Shown: positions 44,891-54,601, numbered from the stretch's first letter. The stretch is DNA of 64,000 nucleotides from Thelephora terrestris (GCA_015956445.1 WIUZ02000015.1:310001-374000), one strand, 5' to 3'. The notes: generated by a model not told the origin, from the letters alone. Program-made: numbers and translations.

Positions 44891-44960
44891 CCATGACCCA
44901 TGGAGAATTGTCACGATGTATGGTCCATGACCCATGGAGAAAAGATAGCTGAACCCTGTG

Positions 44961-45094
44961 GGGGTTTGGGTTTCTGCCGCTGGTTCGGGGGGAGGGCCTC
45001 CTGAACGGAGTCCCTCGCGCCGTAGCGTCGTCGATAGGATAGGGATACGCCCGCGACCACTAATCGGAAGTGGCTTCGGGTGGTTGTTGGCCAT
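44961..45094 (-). CDS. gag: Chromovirus gag, first residues
   Basis: Open segment from the ATG at 45094 (MANNHPKPLPISGRG) in the correct orientation, 84 bp inside the 5' LTR. It runs into the fold-back element. Confidence 0.55.
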
Positions 45095-45177
45095 ATCGAG
45101 TTGGTAGGTAGCGTCGTTTGTGGGATAAGGGTTTTTCTTTGTGGTGTTTTTTAGTAACCCGTAGATAGGTTCAAAAA

Positions 45178-45364
45178 TGTAAGTTGCGCGTAGCGCAACG
45201 TGAGCTTAGAGTTCCTTCGGGATGAACCAGAATCCGCAATGGATTACTAAGTCAACGTAGGAAGGTAAAAAAGCTATCGATCATCTACCTACCGATGATC
45301 CATACATACGAATACTATACTATCTTTTCCCACGAGTGTGATGGCGTAAGCCGTCCGGCTTACA
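45178..45364 (-). repeat. Chromovirus LTR (5' LTR in element orientation)
   Basis: 187 bp, read as identical to 26194-26380; followed by the second catat target duplication at 45365-45369. Confidence 0.95.
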
Positions 45365-45369
45365 CATAT

Positions 45370-47344
45370 GTATCAACCTCTCACAGAAGCTATGAACTTT
45401 GCGCTCGAACACTTGTCTGATATTGAGGTGGCCGGGCTTCCCAAGTTCAAGTCTCACATTGCCTTCGTCCCGTGTAACAAAGGCGTGTTGTCCAATCGTG
45501 ACAAAGCAGGATCTCTATTCAAACCTGACCTTCTCATCATGACCCTCCAGGACACTTACAAACACCACAAGCTTGACGGGCCCGACGCACCACGACTCTC
45601 TGAATTCACCAGCATCATTGCGGAAACATCGACTGATGGCTCCTTCAGCTGGGAGGAAGTCCTCTTGGCGATTGAAGTCAAACGGACAAGGGCTCCGGGT
45701 TGGTTGCCACTAACAAAGTCCAAGCTCAAAGGTGGTGCTGTGCGGGAAAAGAACAAATGGTCTGATGCGGAACCAAGTGATTCCCAGCGTACAATCTGTA
45801 AGATTGATCGATTTATATCAGGTTATGTACACATTAACACGAGTTCCACAGCTATATCCTCTGCGACCGTTGCCTCGTTTAAACATTCCGCGAGCACCGC
45901 AGGGCTGGATACTGGTGCTGAGGCTTTGAGCACCAAGTGGCAGCGCACGGGGAAGGATCCCATCAAGAAGATCATGCGGTCCCTTGCAGTTCAAGCTGGC
46001 ATGTACGCCGCAGAGAAATTCTCCGACTCATTTTCCATCAGTCATGTGCTTAACCTGCTTATTGAAAGTGAGCATGCGGCAAGCAGACACGGCTCCACCC
46101 GTTGACACTTTTTCCAGACGACAAATTCTGGGTCTCTTGGACCAATAGGGAGGGGCCAATACTTTCGTCGGCCCATAGTTTCTTCGATGAACTCCCGCTC
46201 ATGCTTGTCCTACTCCTGGTTCTCCAACGGTTTGGACGCCGTCAGTGGGGACACATATCCAAACTTGCCACGGAAAACCTCCCTGTCAAATTGCACCCCG
46301 TCAATGCTGATGGGAATCTCGGCGAGGAAGAAGTCAAGGTCAACTTCGATCCAGACGATAAAGCCCATTTAACCTGGGCACTCCTCAGCAGAGCCACAGC
46401 CGTTGTTGGTGCGACCAAAGCTGAGAGTAGCAGTGGGATTACGGAGAGGGGCCACACCAAGGAGCTAGCTGCAGGACGTTGAAGATACTCGAAAGGACCA
46501 GGGGGGATCTGGGAGAAACAACGGAGGCCCTGACGACGAACACTGCACAGCCCTTGGCACAACTGAAACCAAGCCTGGCGCCGACAAGAGCAGCAAAGAG
46601 ATTGATAAGGAATGGCTGGCTTTTCAGAAGGCCCAGAGCGCATACAAGGAAGCCTATGCTAAGAAGGTTAAATCACACAATCTGGTTCTGAAGGTATCGT
46701 GGCCAGAAACATCAAGGACGGAAGAATGGAGGACAATCGAGCATGCTCGGACCTTGGGTGAGGGGGACAAGTTCATCAGGGGTCACATCCCTGAGGTCAA
46801 ATGCGCATGGGACTTGGACCACTATTCCACCATACATATCCAGAATTTCCTTGGCTTGAAACCGGAGGGAAATCCTGGGACGTGGACACTTTGATTGATC
46901 GTGATGAGCCATTTGTGGCTGATCTATGACTTAGATGGAGAGGAATTTTGGAAGGTGTTTTGGGATTGTGTTGCTTGTATGTGGTTCCTATCGTATGCCT
47001 GAACCTCCTCCACTAACAGCCTTCTCCCAGGCCACTACAGGCTGTGGGTGAACGGTATTCACCACAGCGACATCAGCCTCAAAAACCTGATGTGTGGTTT
47101 CTCTGAGACGGGAGTACCTGTAGGGGTGCTCAATGACTTTGACCTTGCTACTTGGGTTGGCTGCTCAACGATGAACAATGATCGCATGGGCACCATTCCG
47201 TTCATGGTTATCAACCTGCTCAACAGCGGACTCAAGAGCTGAATTCCCTGGTTGTATCGACACGACATGGAATCCTTTAGTTGGGTTCTTGCTTATGTCA
47301 CAGTCACCAACATAGAATACGAGGGTGGGACAATCAATATCTCT
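45370..47344 (+). pseudogene. FunK1 block 2 (N-terminal domain to kinase C-lobe)
   Basis: Coding up to 46067 with the PD...ExK-like N-domain (SLFKPDLLIMTL, EEVLLAIEVKRTR), intron to 46117, then NDKFWVSWTNREGPILSSAH and LSRATAVVGAT. A frame change of unknown nature lies near 46480; then LVLKVSWPETSRTEEW, HARTLGEGDKFIRGHIPEVK, an in-frame TGA near 46893, DLDGEEFWKVFWD, an intron ending ttctcccag (47030), HYRLWVNGIHHSDISLKNLM, GVLNDFDLATW, a second in-frame TGA (near 47240) and IPWLYRHDMESFSWVLAYVT. Both TGA codons could come from single C-to-T or G-to-A changes. The block ends at the first MITE. Confidence 0.8.
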
Positions 47345-47991
47345 CACTGGGGGCAAGGGGTCACTTACCAAGCAGATACATTGTGATTACATTGTGATTT
47401 TTTAGACAATGTTTCCGGCCTTTAGCCAGGAGGTACATGCTGAGTTCTTTTACAAAGTACCCATCAATGCAACCACAATGTGGCCAGTGGGTCCATCTTG
47501 ATCACTTTTACAAAGTGCCCATCAATTCAATCACAATGTGTCCACAAAGTACTCAACCAGATACTCAAATGGTTTCTTTGAGAGTTCATTGTGAAAAAAT
47601 TGAGAAGAACCCCCTGGGGACATTGTGGTTGCATTGCTGAGTACTTTTTGAAAGAACTTTCAATGAGTGGCTCAGGCACCCAGTAAATTACATTGTGAAC
47701 AAAATTGTGAAAGAAACCAGGGGTTTCTTTCACAAAGTGCCCAGTGGCCACTTTGGTGGATACTTTTACAATGTATCCTGCATGGACCCACAGGGCACAT
47801 TGAGATCGAATTGATGGGCACTTTGTAAAAGTGATCAAGATGGACCCACTGGCCACATTGTGGTCACATTGATGGGTACTTTGTAAAAGAACTCAGCATG
47901 TACCTCCTGGCTAAAGGCCGGAAACATTGTCTAAAAAATCACAATGTAATCACAATGTATCTGCTTGGTAAGTGACCCCTTGCCCCCAGTG
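47345..47991. mobile_element. MITE with long inverted repeats (CACTGGGGGCAAGGGG ends), copy 1
   Basis: 647 bp, ends CACTGGGGGCAAGGGG...CCCCTTGCCCCCAGTG, TSD tct on both sides, inverted repeats of roughly 200 bp (ctttaccagg-like blocks: ggcctttagccaggaggtac mirrored). No coding capacity. CACTG ends with a 3-bp duplication suggest a non-autonomous CACTA-superfamily relative. Confidence 0.85.
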
Positions 47992-47994
47992 TCT

Positions 47995-48065
47995 CCACTG
48001 TCAGGCATCAAGGTGTGGTTCAGAGATAGCACTGAAGAGGAACGCAACACACACGTTATGTCAAA
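47995..48065 (+). pseudogene. FunK1 block 3 (71 bp between two MITEs)
   Basis: Encodes LSGIKVWFRDSTEEERNT in the host frame; bounded by MITE copy 1 (after its tct duplication) and MITE copy 2 (aaa duplication at 48063-48065). Confidence 0.75.
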
Positions 48066-48502
48066 CACTGGGGGCAAGGGGGGTACTTACCTAGTAGGTA
48101 CATTGTGAGTTCATTGTGGGTTTTGAAACCATTTGCCCAGTTGTTACCCACCAGGTACTTTTTGGGTACTTTTTGAAATATACCCATCAATTCACCCAAA
48201 TTTTACCCACTGGGTACATGGTGGGTACTTTGTAAAAGTACCCACTCAGGAACCCAGTGGGTATTTTTTGAGCGAAACCCCTGGGTTCTTTCACAATTCA
48301 CTTTCCAATGTGCCCATCACAAACCTGAGCCACTCATTGAGAGTTCTTTCATAAAGTACACACCAATCTGATCACAATGTACTCAACCAGATACTCAATG
48401 GGTTCTTTGAGAGTTTGCAATGAAACTGAGCCACACTGTGAGTTCTTTGTGAGTTCTTTGAAAAAAACCCACTGGGTACATTTGTCAGGGTTGTAGGCCT
48501 GC

Positions 48503-49126
48503 TTACTGTTTGTGGGGCGCTAGAGGATTAGCGGATGGGTGAGGGGTGTCGGGTCTAACTTTGAAGGGAGTTCCGGGTGTAGAGACGAGGAGAGGGGGAA
48601 TATCAAGGGAGAGAGGTGACTCTGTCTGATATGGGTGGACGGGTGAGTGATAGTCTTGGCAGAACCGATTGAGTTGCTGTACAAACGGTTCGAAGTCTTG
48701 GTCGCTAAGACGTTCGAAATTGATGAGATATTCTATAACCGAATAAGGTAATTCAGTTGGGACTTCCCACCAGAGGACGATGATAGCAGGGGAGTGGGTA
48801 TGGATGTTAGTGGTAAGATGAATACGTGGAGAGGGGAAATAAAAGGCTGGACTGATACTGAAGTAAACAGTCGCAAGGACGCTCTCCGTAAGATCCGAAT
48901 TCCAGAGGAATTGATGATCTGCTCCTAAGAGAAAAGGAGGAGTAGTGACTCCGGCGTCGAGAGCTGCAAAGGGTCGGTAATAGGGGAAGTGGGTGAGTAA
49001 GCCGGCTGTTCGGTTTACTTGGAGACTCCTGATGAGTTTATACTCCCAGATAGATCTCCTGGCGTCAGGGACGTTTGGTCGCTGGACTGGACTAGTAGAG
49101 GGGAAAGGATTTGGGGGACTGAACAT
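48503..49126 (-). CDS. E1 minus-strand gene, unknown 207-aa protein
   Basis: ATG at 49126 (MFSPPNPFPSTSP); product nearly the same as that of E2 (50039-50662), with about 10 conservative differences over 207 residues. Upstream, GTAAGCTGAGG and a pyrimidine-poor acceptor suggest a 5' intron. Motifs: RRSIWEYKLIRSL, LLTHFPYYRPFAALDAG, LWWEVPTELPYSVIEYL. No known domain recognised. Confidence 0.55.
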   Translation of the reverse strand: MFSPPNPFPSTSPVQRPNVPDARRSIWEYKLIRSLQVNRTAGLLTHFPYYRPFAALDAGVTTPPFLLGADHQFLWNSDLTESVLATVYFSISPAFYFPSPRIHLTTNIHTHSPAIIVLWWEVPTELPYSVIEYLINFERLSDQDFEPFVQQLNRFCQDYHSPVHPYQTESPLSLDIPPLLVSTPGTPFKVRPDTPHPSANPLAPHKQ

Positions 49127-49766
49127 ACACTGGCAGGGGAGTTCCTGCTTTGGGTGAGTCAGAGAAAGTAAGGCGTGAGGAGAATTCCTCAGCTTACTTT
49201 GTTTATTCAAGTTGTGGGTAGGGGAGTACAGAAGAGATTGAGAATGGGGAAAAGAAGGAGCGAACGCTCTTCCTTATATACCCAATCCTCTACAGGAGTC
49301 ATTATTCTACAACGAGTCAAACAAGAGTCAACATGGTCTGTGCGTAGTTTAGGGTAGGGTAGATGAGTCAGAACGAGGGGACTTAGGACGACAGATGGTA
49401 ATTACTAATACAGGAACAGTAGAGATACGAGTTGATGGAAGCATTCGGGGATTTCTCGCGTTTCGTGGTGTCAATAGAAGCGCGATGGGGATTTCTTTGG
49501 ATCAATGGTAGTAATAGAAGCGTGATGGGGATTTCTCATGATCGATGGGGATTTCTCGGGGTTTGATGGGATCTCGATTGGGGCTGAGGGTTCGTTTATC
49601 CTAATGGGGGCGTTAATGGATAATAGGTTATTGTCTTCCCCTTTTGGTTTTCTTTGAGTCAGGATGTATTTAAGTCAGGGGGATTAATGATCGTTCCCCT
49701 CATCGTCTCTTTTCCACCCCCACCAAACACCAGTACCACCTTCTCTCTCAAATATCCACCACTACT

Positions 49767-50018
49767 ATGTCTGCTTTCGTTGCCAACAACGCTGTGCTCA
49801 GTGCTGCCGCTACCCCCTTCACTCCGTCCTTCGAGACGGATGCTCCCTACGATGTGGAGCAACATTTGTATGACTCCCCCGCCAACATCGCCCATGACAA
49901 CCAGGTCGCCATCAGTTTTCTCACCGCCCACAACGCCCCCGCTGAGTTCTGGGAACAGGCTGGTTACGAAGATCCCAGGCTTTCTGGGCCTCGTATTCAA
50001 GCCGCTCATCCTGGAGCC
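49767..50018 (+). CDS. E1 plus-strand gene, first piece
   Basis: Begins MSAFVANNAVLSAAATPF and is a relative of the E2 gene at 51279. It stops at 50018, where E2 is inserted (TSD gagcc). Other pieces of the same copy lie at 52299-52622 and 55926-56253. TATA-like tatttaa about 95 bp upstream (49666-49672). Confidence 0.5.
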
Positions 50019-50038
50019 TGTCAGGGTTGTAGGCCTGC

Positions 50039-50662
50039 TTACTGTTTATGGGGCGCTAGAGGATTAGCAGCGGGGTGAGGGGTGTCGGGTCTGACTTTGA
50101 AGGGAGTTCCGGGTGTGGAAACGAGGGGTGGAGGGATATCGAGAGAGAGCGGTGACTCTGTCTGATAGGGGTGCACGGGTGAGTGGTAGTCTTGGCAGAA
50201 CTGGTTGAGTTGCTGCACGAAAGGTTCGAAGTCTTGATCGCTAAGGCGTTCGAAGTTGACGAGATATTCTATAACCGAATAAGGTAGTTCAGTCGGGATC
50301 TCCCACCAAAGAACGATGATAGCTGGAGAATGGGTATGGATATTAGTGGTGAGGTGAACACGTGGGGAGGGAAAGTAAAAGGCGGGACTGATACTGAAGT
50401 AGACAGTCGCGAGGACGCTCTCTGTAAGGTCTGAATTCCAAAGGAATTGATGGTCGGCTCCTAATAGAAAAGGGGGAGTAGTAACTCCGGCGTCGAGAGC
50501 TGCGAAGGGGCGGTAGTAAGGGAAATGAGTGAGTAAACCGGCGGTTCGGTTTACTTGAAGACTCCTGATGAGTTTATACTCCCAGATAGATCTCCTAGCG
50601 TCAGAGACGACTGGTCGCTGAATGGGACTTGTAGAGGGGAAGGGATTAGGGGCGCTAAACAT
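50039..50662 (-). CDS. E2 minus-strand gene, unknown 207-aa protein
   Basis: ATG at 50662 (MFSAPNPFPSTSP) to a stop at 50039. A likely 5' intron lies just upstream: GTAAGCTGAGG at about 50737, branch CTAAC and acceptor ATTTCAG near 50689. The protein is rich in Pro, Phe, Tyr and Leu: YKLIRSLQVNRTAGLLTHF, ATVYFSISPAFYFPSP, FERLSDQDFEPFVQQLNQF. Not recognised. Many of the DNA differences from the E1 copy are silent, which suggests that the protein has been under selection. Confidence 0.6.
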   Translation of the reverse strand: MFSAPNPFPSTSPIQRPVVSDARRSIWEYKLIRSLQVNRTAGLLTHFPYYRPFAALDAGVTTPPFLLGADHQFLWNSDLTESVLATVYFSISPAFYFPSPRVHLTTNIHTHSPAIIVLWWEIPTELPYSVIEYLVNFERLSDQDFEPFVQQLNQFCQDYHSPVHPYQTESPLSLDIPPPLVSTPGTPFKVRPDTPHPAANPLAPHKQ

Positions 50663-51180
50663 ACACTGGCAGGAGGATTCCTGCTGAAATGAGTTAGAAG
50701 GGGGTAAGACGTGAGGAGAATTCCTCAGCTTACTTTGTATTCAAGTTATGGGTAGGAGAGTACAGAAGAGATTGAGAATGGGGAAAAGAAAGGAGCGAAC
50801 GCTCTTTCTTATATACCCAGTCCTCTACAGGAGTCATAGTTTTACAAGGAACCAAACGTGCGTAAACATGGTCTGTGTGTACTTTAGGGTAGGTTGAATG
50901 AGTCGGGGAAAGGGGACTTAGGACGATGGCTGGTAATGACTAATTAGTAAAACAATAGGAGGAATAACCGATGGAAGTATTAGGGGGATTTCTCCTGATC
51001 GACGGGGATTTCCCCGGGCTTTCGGAAGTAGTAGAAGTGTGGCGGGGATTTCTCCTGATTGATGGGGATTTCTCAGGTTTTGATGGGATCGGGATTGGGG
51101 TTGAGGGTTTGTTTATCCTAATTAGGACTTTAATGAGAAGTAACTATTGTTTTCCCCATTGGGACTTCTGTTGAGTCAGG

Positions 51181-51192
51181 ATGTATTTAAGT
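51181..51192 (+). promoter_or_regulatory. TATA-like box of the E2 plus-strand gene
   Basis: atgtatttaagt, about 95 bp before the ATG at 51279; the same element is present in E1 at 49662-49673. Confidence 0.4.
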
Positions 51193-51278
51193 CAAGGGGA
51201 TTAATGATCGTTCCCTCCATCGTCTCCTTTCCACTTCCACCAAACCAACCACCACTCTCCTAACCAACCCTCGATATT

Positions 51279-52188
51279 ATGTCTTCTTTTGTCGCCAACA
51301 ACGCCGTGCTCAACGCCGCTGCTACCCCCTTCGACTTTACCCCGTCCTTCGAGACGGATGCTCCTCTCAACGTGGAGCAGCACCTGTACGACTCCCCCGC
51401 CAACATCGCCCACGACAACCGAGTCGCCATCGACTTCCTTACCGCCCACAATGCTCCCGCCGAGTTCTGGGAACAGGCTGGGTATGAAGATCCCAGGCTT
51501 CCCATGCCTCAGATGCAGGCTCAACCCCCTGCGGCTGCTCGCTTATTGGATGTCATGGAGAGGGATAGGGAAGATAGGATCGCGAAGTTGGAGAAGCGTG
51601 TGGACCTCATGTACGTTATCATGAACAGCTTAAACGATGACTTCTCTCACTTTGCCTTGGAACATTGGGGACCTTTTCAGGCATCTCTCTTCCGACACTT
51701 CAGACATCAATGCCACGGGGCTTATTGCACCGACCCCCCTTGCAAGTCCCCAGTCATCCCTTCGCCACCGCCAGGATCAGGGCGTTCCTCTCCCTCCATC
51801 CCCTCCCTGGAGTCCTGCCCCAGTTCGCCAGATGGTGGAGAGGTCCCAGAAGAAGAAGACCCGCAAGAGTCCGATGACTCGTTCTGGTCAACGTTGTCGT
51901 CCCTCCGACAAGTCACGGCAGGTGAGGATGAAGTTGAAGGTGGAAGTGGCGGGTCTCCAAGACCGCTATGGGTTCTCCTTAGTGAGCGGGGCCTTGCTGG
52001 ACGTGCGACGAGAGATGTATGAGAGTCTCTCTCATGATGTGTTGGGGTGTAGGGAATGTTGGCAGGATCCGGTGACACAAGAGTGGTCTTATTGCCCTGA
52101 GAGTGTTTATAATCCTCACCACTTCGCTCATCGTTGTCCTCTCCCTCAGCAGTGTTCGTGCGATGTCGACCCGTTTGTTCTTGTTTGA
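51279..52188 (+). CDS. E2 plus-strand gene, unknown Cys/His-rich protein
   Basis: Starts MSSFVANNAVLNAAATPF. N-terminal part has FETDAPLNVEQHLYDSPAN and FWEQAGYEDPRL, then a helical EDRIAKLEKRVDLMYVIMN and Cys-containing FRHQCHGAYCTDPPC. This frame closes at 52022. An overlapping frame to 52188 carries a conserved Cys/His cluster (LGCRECWQDPVT, NPHHFAHRC, CSCDVDPF) that is kept with conservative changes in E1 (55926-56253), so both frames may be used through an intron between about 51840 and 51980 that I cannot place. Possible zinc-binding, DNA-binding role is inference only. Confidence 0.45.
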
Positions 52189-52298
52189 GTTTGTAGTTCC
52201 CTTTTCCCATCCTTGTATTATTACTACTGCGAATGAGACCAATGTCTTGAACTATTTGTGTGATCTTGGCTACTATGTCACGTGTTCGTGACAGAGCC

Positions 52299-52622
52299 GC
52301 TCTTTTGTTGGACACCATGGAGAGGGAGCGGGAGGATAGGATTGCGAAATTGGAGAAGCGAGCGGACCTTATGTACGTCATCATGAACAGCTTGAATGAT
52401 GACTTCTCTCACTTTGCTTTGGAACATTGGGGACCTTTCCAGGCATCTCTCTTCCGATATTTCGGACATCAATGCCACGGGGCTTATTGCACCGACCCCC
52501 CTTGCAAGTCCCCAGTCATCCCTTCGCCACCACCAGGATCAGGGCGTTCCTCTCCCTCCATCCCCTCCCTGGAGTCCTGCCCCAGTTCGCCAGATGGTGG
52601 AAAGGTCCCAGAAGAAGAAGAC
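52299..52622 (+). CDS. E1 plus-strand gene, middle piece
   Basis: Matches 51530-51852 of E2 (EREDRIAKLEKRADLMYVIM, CHGAYCTDPPC). Ends at element X, whose TSD is aagac. Confidence 0.5.
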
Positions 52623-52943
52623 TGTCAGGAACATGGTATTTTTAAACTTTTTATAACATGCTCTTTCTTCGAACTCTTCTTACCAATTCTTATGTTTGAA
52701 TGCTTCACATTCCTTATCCGTCACACTATTCATTCAAACACACAAAACGCGCATACATTCACGGCAATACGGAACAACATGGCTATACTAATGCTTATAC
52801 AACGTCCTCAAAAGTCGACTCTATCTACGGCAGGCCTCATGGTCATCACCCTTCCATCCCGGAGATCGAAGTGCTGGCCCCTCCTTGCTAGGACCTCTCC
52901 AAACATGGCGTCACCATCTTCGGCACTCAGCTGAACGACCAGT

Positions 52944-54546
52944 TCAAGCCGATAGGAAGAGATGCCTTCGAGCGGACCGATCAGCCTCCCAGATGTCACC
53001 GAACTGCGGAACACCTGGTCCCACATCTCCATCACCGGATGACTGCTCGACAGCACTATCGACGTAGTCGGCAAGCGACCCTCCGTCTCCCTCGTCGGAC
53101 CCCTGGGCGGAATCCTGTCTTGCGAGTCGAAGCTGGTGGCGAAGCTGGATCTCCGACTCGACCTGTCGGTAGGGACGGTTGACCCGATAGCGGAACTCTC
53201 GTCCCCTATCTCGACCAGACTGGTCACCATCCGACTCAACTGGACGCGGGTATGGGTAAGCCGAAGGAGCCATGCGATGAGCAGGACGGCGTTGAGAGCG
53301 TTTGCAACGTTGCCCCTTAGTCACCGGACGTACCTCGGCGACCCTCGGAGCATCTTCAGCTCGGTCAACCTCCATGACCTCATCCTCGATCTTCACCAAC
53401 TGATGGATCGGCTGCAAGACGCAGCGTCCACAATTCTCCTTGTCGGAAGCGGCCAAGGTGGAAGCCGGACCTGGAGTCGGAACGGGAACTGCGTTCTCGA
53501 TCGGAGGCGTCGCATAGGACGACGGGTTAGGCGATGGGAGTACCACCTCGTCGGCGTACTCCAACTCGAACGGAACATCGGCGGTCCCCTGACCAACCAA
53601 CTTGGGACCCTCCTGACAGTTGCAGGTCTTGTCCTGCAAGGACTCGACCTGCGCTGTCAACACAGCCACTACGTTCTCGAGTTCTTCGGTCTAGGAAATG
53701 TCAGCTTCCATCATTCTAAGCAATGATGAAAGCGGCATTACCTTTTCATCCCTCCGAGCCAACGCCCCCTTAATGTTGTTATCCCTAACCTTCAACCCGG
53801 CGATCAACTCTTGATGGTTGGCGACCATTGCCTCCAACGCCTCGTTCGTTCCCTGTTGAAAGGCAGCCAAGGTCTCCTTCATTTGAAGACCCTCCGCTGA
53901 CAGACGAAGAACGTCTGCCTTCGCCTCTTTCACCTCACGCTCCAATCGTTCAACCTAGGCAGTCTGATTAGTCGAGAGTCATACTCGAATATTCAGACAG
54001 AAAACCTACCCGGCTTTCTCCTTCCCGAACGAGTGACCACAAAAGGCTAGTGGAAGCGGTAGCATGGCGGACAGCCCTAGGAACAGTCGCTCCGTGCTCC
54101 AACAAGTCCTGATCGTAGATTCCCCTCTGCAGGGTGTACCAGAGCTCCTTCTTGATCGGATGCTCCAACTCTCCGAACCTACCCCTCATCTGGAAGGCTA
54201 CCTTCTCGGCGATGATCGTACGAACCCAAAGCTCATCATCCCAGGTTAACCCCTTCAAATGAGGCATCGTCTCCCTGAGACGTTCGGCGTCCACTTCGGT
54301 GACGACCTCCAAGATCTAGAAGCCGTTAGTTTGACATCAAACGCCAAAAGAACGTTCCTCTACCTAGAGGAAGGCGTTAGTGCGAACACACGAAGCTCTA
54401 GGTCTCCCCCATACCTGGTCATCTGTGGTATAGGGAGTCCCTGCCGCACAGGCATAAGTCTTGCGAGCGGCGGCACGACGGTCGATGCGAGAGATGGTGG
54501 AAATGCCGTTGGCGACTTTGTAGGTATGGTTGTTGGGGAAGGACAT
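52944..54546 (-). CDS. Coiled-coil protein of element X (465 aa), unknown
   Basis: Four exons, 54546-54415, 54315-54010, 53954-53742 and 53690-52944: 1398 nt, all junctions phase 0, each intron with a CTRAY branch site (for example AAACTAACGG). N-terminus MSFPNNHTYKVANGISTIS, then a globular part (MPHLKGLTWDDELWVRTI, KELWYTLQRGIYDQDLLEHG), a coiled coil (LEREVKEAKADVLRLSAEG, ENVVAVLTAQVESLQDK), a Pro/Ser-rich acidic region and an Arg-rich tail. The layout recalls structural, Gag-like proteins, but introns argue against a retroelement origin. Not recognised. Confidence 0.6.
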
Positions 54547-54601
54547 GTTTTGGTAAGATGATGGGGAAGTTGCTGGTGTTGCTGATCAAGGATGGCTCCA
54601 A

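Larger units (their letters stand above)
40321..44960. mobile_element. Fold-back (long-inverted-repeat) element with tandem 35-bp repeats in both arms
   Basis: A 4.6-kb near-palindrome. Left arm about 40327-42050, right arm about 42105-44953, with a short unmatched centre. Each arm, from outside in, holds terminal ttcagctatcttttctcc, an array of 35-bp units (about 23 units left, about 57 right), a ~300-bp unique block, a CCTAA (left) or TTAGG (right) tract, and a ~300-bp inner block whose possible 84-aa peptide is identical in both arms. An 8-bp direct repeat, ggggtttg, flanks it (40313-40320 and 44961-44968), as for hAT-type insertions. No transposase is present. The architecture resembles Drosophila FB fold-back elements, known for arms made of short tandem repeats. 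It lies in the chromovirus gag region. Confidence 0.8.
26194..45364 (-). mobile_element. Ty3/gypsy chromovirus (LTR retrotransposon), nested host of two other elements
   Basis: A 19.2-kb LTR element on the minus strand with 187-bp LTRs (26194-26380 and 45178-45364) that I read as identical, ends TG...CA, and a perfect 5-bp target duplication catat (26189-26193 and 45365-45369) inside a FunK1 exon. Parts in element order: gag region (45094 down to 31200, in separated blocks), aspartic protease, pol with reverse transcriptase, RNase H, integrase and C-terminal chromodomain, an extra 441-aa reading frame, a purine tract (GGGGAGGG) and the 3' LTR. Its gag region is interrupted by two insertions: a Copia element (32414-38785) and a fold-back element (40321-44960). 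Identical LTRs indicate a very young insertion. It is broken as it stands, with at least these two interruptions. Confidence 0.93.
50019..52293. mobile_element. Unclassified element E, copy 2 (E2), complete
   Basis: 2275 bp from TGTCAGGGTTGTAGG to CACGTGTTCGTGACA, TSD gagcc (50014-50018 and 52294-52298), inserted into E1 in the same orientation. Holds two divergent genes: minus 50039-50662 and plus 51279-52188, with a ~615-bp shared promoter region. No transposase, integrase or reverse transcriptase motif seen. Confidence 0.8.

Noticed and set aside
40466-44901. Very long reading frames (up to 771 codons) over the 35-bp arrays
   Set aside because: They arise in all three frames from a stop-free 35-bp repeat; the peptide is a rotating repeat with no gene structure.
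26194-45364. Copia and fold-back regions as parts of the chromovirus itself
   Set aside because: Each has its own complete termini and they interrupt recognisable gag sequence, so they are separate insertions.
51722-52384. Minus-strand 220-codon frame across the E2 plus gene
   Set aside because: The plus-strand Cys/His cluster is conserved between E1 and E2, whereas the minus frame is Ser/Pro/Arg-rich low complexity.
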